Made by a program: the position numbers and the translations under genes. Of a stretch of DNA of 42,614 nucleotides, positions 4,976 to 12,087 are shown in pieces; position 1 is the first letter of the stretch; each line of letters begins with the position of its first letter. Under the pieces are notes generated by a model that saw nothing but the letters and a program-made list of their open reading frames with translations, was not told where the DNA came from and made no database searches. The stretch comes from a virus. The DNA lies in the IMG/VR virus record IMGVR_UViG_3300009080_000022, positions 1 to 42,614 of that record. One strand, given 5' to 3'.

Positions 4976-7695
4976 TGAGATTTAAACCTAAGGGTAAGCC
5001 TAAAAAAGGCAAATCTAAACCTCAAACTAGTATTATTTCTAAGGGACTACAATCTCTATTTGGAAATAAAAAGAAATCTTCCTCTAATGGTGATAATAAG
5101 AGGAAGAATGCTGGTGGTGGTTCTTATGGTTTAGATAATTATAATGGCATGATAATGGAAATTTATGATGCTAATACTACTACTCCAGAAGGTGTTAACG
5201 AAACAATACCTGTCGAGAAAAAGGAATCAAAGGAAGGAGAATCTAAGTTAGTATCTGAAACGCTAAGATTAAGAAATACTGCAGTTCTTAACTTAAAATT
5301 AAAAGAACAAATATTTAAGTATGAGAAGAATAGATTAAATAAATTAAGATTAGGTGGTGAAGGCAAAGCAGGAGGAGCAGCAGCAGGTGCCAGTGAAGGA
5401 GTTACACCTATCATTCCTGGAGAAGATGGTGGAGGACTAGGATTGCCGGGTGTATTTGGAACTCCCTTCAGAAAAGCACCTAGAAGGACTCCAAAAACTA
5501 ATCCTAATCAACCTAAAAATAGAAATAAGAGTAGAAATAAAAATAAGAGTAGAAATAAAAATAAGAATAGAAACAGGAATAAACCTAGATCATCTAATAA
5601 ACCTGTAACTAGAGGTAAGGGGGGTGCAAGACCTAATCCATTTAGGAGGTTTAATCCATTTAAACCTAAAGTTACTAGTGGTAAACCTGCGGTTCCTCCT
5701 GGTTTAAACAACCCATTCAAGGGATTAGGTAATCCATTTAAAAGATTTGGTCCTAAACCTAGTATTACAATAGGTGGTGCAAATAAAATACCAAAAGGAC
5801 TCAATAATCCTTTTGATGTATTCAAGAAGGGACCAAATGTAACACGATCAATGCCACAAATACCTAGAGGATTGCAAAGTCCTTTAGGTGGTCTTGGATT
5901 ACCTAAGATTAGAAATCCTTTTGCCGGACCAAAAGTAACTACTGGTGGTGCTACCAGACCATTTGGACTTGGACCAGGAGCATCACCAACAGTTACTGGT
6001 GGTGCCGGTGCGGGTCCTTTGGGTGGAATTGCTTCTAAAATTAAAGTACCACCAGGATTAGCACGTGCTGGAGGAATGGCTAGGGGTCTTGCTAGCAAGG
6101 CGCTTGCTCCATTGCTTTTATTAGATGGGTATTTTACAGCCAAAGAAATAGTTAATCCTAATGCTAATATAATTACCAATATCATGGATCTTAGTACAGG
6201 TATCTCGAATGCCTTTAAATCAGATCCTTTTACCAGAAGTTTGACGGAACCCCGTGGTGATATTAATACCATGGAAGATAGAACTCCAGAGAGTAACGCT
6301 TGGAAACTTAATGACAAAGGAAATAGACGTATACTTGCTGAACGTCAGGCAGCAGATCCAAAAAAATATCTTGAACAAAAGCAAAGTATTATAGAAAAGT
6401 ATCCATCAACAGCAAGATACTATGACAATCCCATCCCTGAAATGAAAGAGGGTGGTATTACAGAAGATAAACCACAACTGGTTATTGTTGGAGATGGGGG
6501 TGAGAAGGAGTATATCGTTCCTGAGAGTAAATTATCTTATTTCTTAGGAACAAGTCAAGCAGCAAAATATTTAAACTATGGTGTATCTCCACTTGTAACT
6601 GCTGCTACCGACTATGCAAAAGCAGCAGGAATAAAAACATATGGCATCCCTGAGTTGCAAGATCTTACAAATATACAAAGAGATATTGCGTCACCAATTA
6701 AAGGAATTGCCCTAATTCAAACTACATTTAGTGATCTGGGAGATACAATTTTTGATTATGTAACGAAAGGGTTCATGTCTATCATGGAACCTGTTAAAAA
6801 GATTATTGAATTTGTTAAAAATATAATTCCACCTGGTATTAAAAAAGTAGTAACAGGTGTTACTGGATTTATGGGTAGATTACTTGGTGGAAGACCTGCA
6901 GCGGCAGCTACTCTGCCACCTAGTTTAAGAAAAACTCTTAATGGCAATTTAAATATGAGTTCTGAGGGGGTATTCAATACAGGACTAAAAACTGGTAAAT
7001 CTGCATATATTGGTGGATCCTCTGATTACCACATTGACACTAAGTTTAACTCTTCTCTTTCTATGGAAGAAAAGGTAGCAATGATGGATCAACTTGCAGC
7101 AGGATATGCTGCTCAGGGTAGAAAGATTGAATTCTCTAATAGTATGATTGCCAATACAATATATGATCCTAGTGCTTCTATGGAAGAAAAGAGTGCTCTA
7201 TTACAAAGAGCATTTGAAGCACATAATATTCCTAGGGGACGTGCTATTGATCAAGGTGGTTTCAATAGTATTGATTATTATGCTCCTCTCATGGGAGAAA
7301 ATAGATTTGGATCTAGTGTAGAAGGTCAGGATATTCTTGTTCCAACAGTTGATGGTGGTAAAGTAAATTACCATCAAGGTGGAGGATATGGTGCATTTAT
7401 TACCATGACAGATGCTCAAGGAAATGTTATTTTAAAAACAGGTCATGGTGATGTACGAACTGCAAAATCTGGAAGTGTTAGTGTTCCATCTAAACCTGCA
7501 CTAAATAAAGATACTGCAGTAGATCAAGATCCAATGGATGAAATTCAAGCAGATCTTCCATTAATGAATTTATTTACACTGCCAACGCCACCACCACCGG
7601 ATCCTTTGGTTATTCCATTATCTACTAGATTAGGACAAAAACTGTCTTCATCAAATACTCCTGCCTGGGGTAATGCTGCTCTTATTGGAGGTTGA
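4975..7695 (+). CDS. Tape-measure candidate with degenerate M23-like domain, 906 aa
   Basis: This is probably the tape measure protein, the T4 gp29 counterpart. The N-terminus is basic and low-complexity, with an Asn/Lys/Arg run at about residues 180-209. Six or so spaced NPF motifs follow (about 220-330), then a hydrophobic stretch at about 365-395. Residues 493-520 hold GGITEDKP...VGDGGEKEYIVPESKL, matching the motif (GGI...VGE.G.EAVIPL) common near the C-terminal part of phage tape measures. Residues 757-830 (FNSIDYYAP at 763-771, then GGGYGAF, then GHGD at 823-826) resemble an M23 peptidase core in which the first metal-binding His is Asn764, so activity is doubtful. It directly follows the chaperone pair, the usual tape-measure position. 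Many cyanophages annotate this gene only as structural. Confidence 0.6.
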   Translation: MRFKPKGKPKKGKSKPQTSIISKGLQSLFGNKKKSSSNGDNKRKNAGGGSYGLDNYNGMIMEIYDANTTTPEGVNETIPVEKKESKEGESKLVSETLRLRNTAVLNLKLKEQIFKYEKNRLNKLRLGGEGKAGGAAAGASEGVTPIIPGEDGGGLGLPGVFGTPFRKAPRRTPKTNPNQPKNRNKSRNKNKSRNKNKNRNRNKPRSSNKPVTRGKGGARPNPFRRFNPFKPKVTSGKPAVPPGLNNPFKGLGNPFKRFGPKPSITIGGANKIPKGLNNPFDVFKKGPNVTRSMPQIPRGLQSPLGGLGLPKIRNPFAGPKVTTGGATRPFGLGPGASPTVTGGAGAGPLGGIASKIKVPPGLARAGGMARGLASKALAPLLLLDGYFTAKEIVNPNANIITNIMDLSTGISNAFKSDPFTRSLTEPRGDINTMEDRTPESNAWKLNDKGNRRILAERQAADPKKYLEQKQSIIEKYPSTARYYDNPIPEMKEGGITEDKPQLVIVGDGGEKEYIVPESKLSYFLGTSQAAKYLNYGVSPLVTAATDYAKAAGIKTYGIPELQDLTNIQRDIASPIKGIALIQTTFSDLGDTIFDYVTKGFMSIMEPVKKIIEFVKNIIPPGIKKVVTGVTGFMGRLLGGRPAAAATLPPSLRKTLNGNLNMSSEGVFNTGLKTGKSAYIGGSSDYHIDTKFNSSLSMEEKVAMMDQLAAGYAAQGRKIEFSNSMIANTIYDPSASMEEKSALLQRAFEAHNIPRGRAIDQGGFNSIDYYAPLMGENRFGSSVEGQDILVPTVDGGKVNYHQGGGYGAFITMTDAQGNVILKTGHGDVRTAKSGSVSVPSKPALNKDTAVDQDPMDEIQADLPLMNLFTLPTPPPPDPLVIPLSTRLGQKLSSSNTPAWGNAALIGG

Positions 7696-7698
7696 TAA

Positions 7699-10539
7699 AT
7701 GGCAAGGAAAAGGGATCCTAAAATATTAAGAAAGTCATACGAAGTTAAACTTGGTAAGAAACTTGCTGATCAACTTACTGATGAGCAGATTGGTCTTATT
7801 TCTAAGTATTATAACTCTTTGAGTGATAAAGAGTCGAGTGAACTTGATAGTCAACTTGTTCAGGGGAGGAATAATACTGAACTTCATGCGATGGCAGAGA
7901 GCATGGCATCCGAAAGGAAGGATAAAATTATTAGTAATAATAAAATTGTTACTACTAAAAAAAGTGAAAAAGTTTCTGTATATAAACCTGAAGATAAAAA
8001 TGTAGATGATTTTATTGAGAAAACAGAACAGAAGACAAAGGAAGCATTAGAAGAAACTTCTGATGCGATCATGGATGCAATTGATGAACTCATTGCAGCA
8101 GATAAGAAAAGATTTGAAGATTTTAAGAAGAAAACAGAACAAGAGGCGAAGGGTAAGTTTCAATATGAGAATCCAATTGGTCCTGATGCAATGCAGGGAC
8201 CAAAAGAACCTCCCGAGAAAAAAGAACCTGCTAAGAAAACTGAATCTCAAGTAGAAAATCCTTGGGAAGATGAAGTTCAAGATCAACTTGGAAATAAAAT
8301 TGATGATGTTCTTGATCAAATTAGAAAAGAACCTCTTCCTCAACCCACTCCATCTAAGAGAAGAAAAACTAGAGGTAAAAAGAAGTTTGATCGAAAGGTT
8401 TTATCTTCTGAAAGTATGGGTCTCAGTGAGCAATTATCTGAGATTAAAATTAATGTTATGGAGACGCGAGAAGCACTCTATAACATGTATAAAATTGATA
8501 AAGCAAGATTTGAATTTAAGAAAAGTATTGATAAAAAGTTAACTACCAGATTAGCAGCAAGAAAACGAGAAAAAGAACTTGAGCAGATTAAACCAGATCC
8601 AGGAGATTCAAATACTTCTGCTGTAGGGGAAGGAGAAAAGGAAGAAAGTGCATTGGGAGGTCTTTTAGATTTCCTGCTGGGTCCATTCAAAAAAGCAGGA
8701 ATTGCTGGTCTTAGTGCAGCATTATCAGCACTTGCATTACCTTTGATATTAGATGCTGTTGAGGATTACTTAACTAAAGATACAAAAGGTCCAAGAAATC
8801 AAATATGGGATCCACTTGGTATTATTCCTGATCCAGGTGAAGGTGAAGAAGATGATCCAGTTACTAAATTTTTCAATTGGTTTATTCCTAAAGCAGAAGA
8901 TTCTGCAGAACCATCTGTAAGAGATGGATCACGAACTCCTGAAAGTGAAGCAGAAGCATTTTCTAGTTTTTGGGGAGATATTTTTCGTTCACGTGAAGAA
9001 TCAAATGAACCATCTGTAAGAGATGGATCACGAACTCCACAAACTGGTTTTGATTATGTACCTTCACAAGATAGTAAGGGTAAAAAATATGATAAGGCAC
9101 CTTTAAGTATATCAGTTCGTCGTTCACGTGAAGAATCAAATGAACCATCTATAAGAGATGGATCAAGAACTCCACAAACTGGTTTTGATTATGAACCATC
9201 TATAAGAGATGGATCAAGAACTCCACAAACTGGTTTTGATTATGTACCTTCACCAGATAGTAAGGGTAAAAAATATGGTGAGACACCTTTAAGTATACCA
9301 GTTCGTCGTGCATTTGATGGAGGTAAATTTACTAGAGGTGTAAAGAAACCACTTAAACCAATTACAGATATTCCTCCTGTTGGATCCGGTGTTCAAAAAC
9401 TTACAAAACCACTTAGATCGTCTATTACTGTTCCTCAAAAAGTAGCAACTCTAGGTATATTAAATCTTGCTAATAGTATTCTTCAACCATTTACTTCAAT
9501 TTTACCAGAGGATGCAAATTCAGAAATTAAGAGTTTGTTTACAGGTATTACGTCTAAAAGTGGTTTAGGTAATTTTAATTTAAAAACTAAATCTAAAAAT
9601 ATATTTGATAAGATTAAATCATTTATTGATAATATATTAAATTCTTTGCTTGGAGGTTCTGCTCAAGCATCACCACAAACTCCTGTTGTTTCTGGTGCAG
9701 GTGGGGGTGAATATTATGGTCCTGCCTTTGGTCCATCACCATTAAACAGTAATTTGAGTACATCTACAGGTGTTGGGACAAAGGAACAGCGTGCTCTTCT
9801 CGATGCAATCGCTTTTTCAGAAGGAACGACAAAAAGTTATGGAACAATTTTTGGGGGACAAGTAATTCCTGAACTTGAAAAGGGTGAATTGACTATTGAT
9901 GAAGTTCATGCTATGATGATGTCTGGACAAGTGAAAGGTAGAAGTGCAGGATATTCTCCTGGATCTTTTGCTACAGGTAGATATCAGTTCATGCCAGATA
10001 CTTTACGAGATATTCAAAGAAGTATGAAATTGTCTGGTGATACTTTATTTACGAATGAGATGCAAGATAAAATGTTCTTAGACAGAACTGCATCATATAG
10101 AAAAGTTACGCCTGAACTTTTAGCGAAAGAAGGATTAAGTACAAATGTTCTTGATCGAATGGCACCAGAAATTGCATCATTTCCTAGTTCTGCTCATGGT
10201 GGTGCTAGTTATTATGGACAACCAGTAAAATCTGCTTCAAAACTTAGAGAAGTATATGACCAATCACTGAGGACACCAACACCCGAACCACCAAAAGTGT
10301 CTGGACTAACTCCAACTTCAGAGGATATGAGTTGGTATAATGATAAGATGAAACCTTCTACCCCAATAGATAAAACACCCCCTGAACCCGATCCAAAGAG
10401 ACAATTCAATCCAATGGAGACAATTAAGAATTTAATAGGTGGAACTCCTACAGTTGCTTCGCCAACACAAAAAGTTAATAAACCAAGAACTACTACGCCG
10501 ATAGGCAGTGACCCTATGTTACAACCAGGAGGTTATTGA
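7699..10539 (+). CDS. Tail hub protein with coiled coils and lambda-R-like transglycosylase domain, 946 aa
   Basis: The N-terminal half is rich in charged helices likely to form coiled coils (about residues 90-155 and 235-300). A hydrophobic segment follows at about 316-356 (GGLLDFLLGPFKKAGIAGL, then LPLILDAV). Residues 404-540 carry direct repeats built on RDGSRTPQTGFDY. Residues 696-800 resemble the lambda R / GH104 lytic transglycosylase fold: LLDAIAFSEGT (700-710, Glu708 as the candidate catalytic residue) and FATGRYQFMPDTL (757 onward). The C-terminus is Pro-rich. A good GGAGG precedes the ATG. The protein likely belongs to the tail hub or lumen and cuts peptidoglycan during DNA entry, replacing the lysozyme domain of T4 gp5. 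A second tape-measure-like role is possible. Confidence 0.62.
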   Translation: MARKRDPKILRKSYEVKLGKKLADQLTDEQIGLISKYYNSLSDKESSELDSQLVQGRNNTELHAMAESMASERKDKIISNNKIVTTKKSEKVSVYKPEDKNVDDFIEKTEQKTKEALEETSDAIMDAIDELIAADKKRFEDFKKKTEQEAKGKFQYENPIGPDAMQGPKEPPEKKEPAKKTESQVENPWEDEVQDQLGNKIDDVLDQIRKEPLPQPTPSKRRKTRGKKKFDRKVLSSESMGLSEQLSEIKINVMETREALYNMYKIDKARFEFKKSIDKKLTTRLAARKREKELEQIKPDPGDSNTSAVGEGEKEESALGGLLDFLLGPFKKAGIAGLSAALSALALPLILDAVEDYLTKDTKGPRNQIWDPLGIIPDPGEGEEDDPVTKFFNWFIPKAEDSAEPSVRDGSRTPESEAEAFSSFWGDIFRSREESNEPSVRDGSRTPQTGFDYVPSQDSKGKKYDKAPLSISVRRSREESNEPSIRDGSRTPQTGFDYEPSIRDGSRTPQTGFDYVPSPDSKGKKYGETPLSIPVRRAFDGGKFTRGVKKPLKPITDIPPVGSGVQKLTKPLRSSITVPQKVATLGILNLANSILQPFTSILPEDANSEIKSLFTGITSKSGLGNFNLKTKSKNIFDKIKSFIDNILNSLLGGSAQASPQTPVVSGAGGGEYYGPAFGPSPLNSNLSTSTGVGTKEQRALLDAIAFSEGTTKSYGTIFGGQVIPELEKGELTIDEVHAMMMSGQVKGRSAGYSPGSFATGRYQFMPDTLRDIQRSMKLSGDTLFTNEMQDKMFLDRTASYRKVTPELLAKEGLSTNVLDRMAPEIASFPSSAHGGASYYGQPVKSASKLREVYDQSLRTPTPEPPKVSGLTPTSEDMSWYNDKMKPSTPIDKTPPEPDPKRQFNPMETIKNLIGGTPTVASPTQKVNKPRTTTPIGSDPMLQPGGY
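8908..9315 (+). repeat. In-frame direct repeats encoding EPS(V/I)RDGSRTP units
   Basis: Four near-identical copies of a unit encoding EPS(V/I)RDGSRTP start at 8908, 9007, 9142 and 9193. Copies 2-4 continue into QTGFDY. Copies 2 and 4 extend into a VPS(Q/P)DSKGKKY...PLSI(S/P)VRR unit, and RSREESNEPS precedes copies 2 and 3. Nucleotide identity is high, pointing to recent duplication or gene conversion within the linker. Confidence 0.85.
10527..10533 (+). promoter_or_regulatory. Strong Shine-Dalgarno AGGAGGT fixing the gp27-like start
   Basis: A perfect AGGAGGT lies seven bases before the ATG at 10541, inside the 3' end of the preceding gene. It decides for 10541 over the in-frame upstream ATG at 10508, which has no such site and would overlap the previous gene by 32 bases. 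Confidence 0.8.
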
Positions 10540-10540
10540 T

Positions 10541-11851
10541 ATGTCTGATGGAATGTCAGCACCACTTCTTCTTAAGAATTTTAGAATATTAGGAGTATCT
10601 ATTACGTTTGCCGAGGTAGATGATCCTCAAAATAAAAATAGAGTTTTTATTGATAAATCTTCTATATTGCAATTTGAATATAGAGAGGGATTATTAAATC
10701 AATTTATTTCTGTTACTTTGCAAATTGGTGATACTACAAACCAATTAAGTGATGTTCTTGTTGGTATGGAAAAGGTTGAACTTATTGTTCAAGATAATCT
10801 TACTAATGTAAAATATGAATTCACTGAGGAGTCAATGAATGGACCTTTATATGTGTATCAAATACATGATAAGCAAGTAATTGATACAGGTAAAGTTGTA
10901 GTTCTTGAGTTGTGTAGAAAGGATGCATTAGAATCAGCACAACAAAGAGTTTGCAAAAAGTATAATGCAATTCCGGCATCAGATTTAGTTCAAGATATTC
11001 TTGGAAACTTTTTAAAAACTAAAAAGCAATATTTAGATAATGTTTCTTCTAGTTTGAACAAGTTAACATTTGTTCCACCAATGTCTAGACCATATGATAT
11101 TTTAGTATGGTGTAGAAACAAATATATTTCCAAGGATCAAAAAACTACTGCAGCAGGTGGAAAATATGTAAGTGCTGGATATTTGTTCTGGGAATCTTAC
11201 AAAGGATATTACTTTAAATCAATTGATTCTATTGCGAGTCAACCGGCATCTCAATTTACATATACTACTGGTACTGGACTAAGTGGAACTGATGAAGTTT
11301 TTAGATTAAATAGTCCTGCATTTCCTAAAGCAGTGAATATGATGGCAGATTTTGATAGAGGATTCTTTTCAGGAACTGTAGATTTTTTTGATACGGTAAA
11401 CTGTGAAGTGATTAGTGAACCATATACATTGAAAGAAAATTATCCTAAATGGAAAAAAGTTGCAGAAAACAATGAATTGCCGCAACTATATAGTGATGTA
11501 TTGGATGATCGTCCTACACGTACCATGGCGGTTTCATATAATGATGATTTGTTCTTAGAACCTGGTTCTGAGAAGAACACTGAAAGTAAAATGTTATTTA
11601 AAGAAACCATTTCTCAATCTATTCAAAGAATGGGAGTTTTCTCAAATACTATCCTAACTGCAAACGTTTATGGAAACATGGCAATCAACGCAGGTGAGGT
11701 TATCAACATTGAGTTTTCAGGTGCTGATGGAAAGGTTGACAAAACCTACAGTGGACGCTATGTTATCTTCGACTTAACTCATATTTTTTCAAAATCTGAG
11801 GACAAGTTAACAACCAAACTAACTTTAGTACGAGATTCATTCGGAGTATAA
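10541..11851 (+). CDS. 27: Baseplate hub protein, gp27-like
   Basis: This 436-residue protein fits the T4 gp27 hub family (391 residues), the trimer that links the gp5 needle to the tail tube. The N-terminal domain has beta strands typical of the tube-like hub fold (ILGVSITFAEVDDPQNKNRV, then FEYREGLLNQFISVTLQIGD). A mid segment FVPPMSRPYDILVWCRNKYIS (about residues 171-191) resembles the gp27/gpD/VgrG-type hub motif of a Pro, an aliphatic helix and a Cys. The C-terminal strands read ANVYGNMAINAGEVINIEF and SGRYVIFDLTHIFS, as in gp27-like hubs. Position before gp5-type genes supports the call. The start is set by the AGGAGGT at 10527. Confidence 0.75.
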   Translation: MSDGMSAPLLLKNFRILGVSITFAEVDDPQNKNRVFIDKSSILQFEYREGLLNQFISVTLQIGDTTNQLSDVLVGMEKVELIVQDNLTNVKYEFTEESMNGPLYVYQIHDKQVIDTGKVVVLELCRKDALESAQQRVCKKYNAIPASDLVQDILGNFLKTKKQYLDNVSSSLNKLTFVPPMSRPYDILVWCRNKYISKDQKTTAAGGKYVSAGYLFWESYKGYYFKSIDSIASQPASQFTYTTGTGLSGTDEVFRLNSPAFPKAVNMMADFDRGFFSGTVDFFDTVNCEVISEPYTLKENYPKWKKVAENNELPQLYSDVLDDRPTRTMAVSYNDDLFLEPGSEKNTESKMLFKETISQSIQRMGVFSNTILTANVYGNMAINAGEVINIEFSGADGKVDKTYSGRYVIFDLTHIFSKSEDKLTTKLTLVRDSFGV

Positions 11852-11853
11852 AA

Positions 11854-12081
11854 ATGGAAAACATCGAAGCACACATTGCCAAGGATAAGGAGATTCTTGA
11901 CAATCCTATGACTTCACCTAATCAACGTCGTCACATTGAGGGTGAATTACAAGAACTTGAAATTTATGCACAAAATCACAAACAAGAAATTGAGGCAGGA
12001 GATCATCATGATCCCTCACCTTTAGAATTGTTTTGTGAAATGGAACCAGACGCAGACGAATGTAGAATTTACGAGGATTGA
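11854..12081 (+). CDS. Small acidic conserved protein, 75 aa
   Basis: The protein is highly acidic and helical in its first 50 residues (MENIEAHIAKDKEILDNP, then RRHIEGELQELEIYAQNHK). It ends in a compact PLELFCEMEPDADECRIYED with two cysteines. I recall similar proteins ending in LEC(R/L)VYED next to the hub genes of T4-like cyanophages, but no role is known to me. It sits two bases after gp27-like and six bases before the gp5 OB-fold gene, so it is co-translated with the hub. An accessory or chaperone-like role in hub assembly is inference from place only. Confidence 0.7.
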   Translation: MENIEAHIAKDKEILDNPMTSPNQRRHIEGELQELEIYAQNHKQEIEAGDHHDPSPLELFCEMEPDADECRIYED

Positions 12082-12087
12082 TAGCGT

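Noticed and set aside
5508-6317. 269-residue minus-strand open frame opposite the tape-measure candidate
   Set aside because: It is made of Leu/Phe/Pro runs mirrored from the low-complexity plus-strand gene, with no start signal or neighbours in that orientation.
10508-10540. Upstream ATG for the gp27-like gene
   Set aside because: It has no Shine-Dalgarno and overlaps the previous gene by 32 bases, whereas 10541 has AGGAGGT at ideal spacing.
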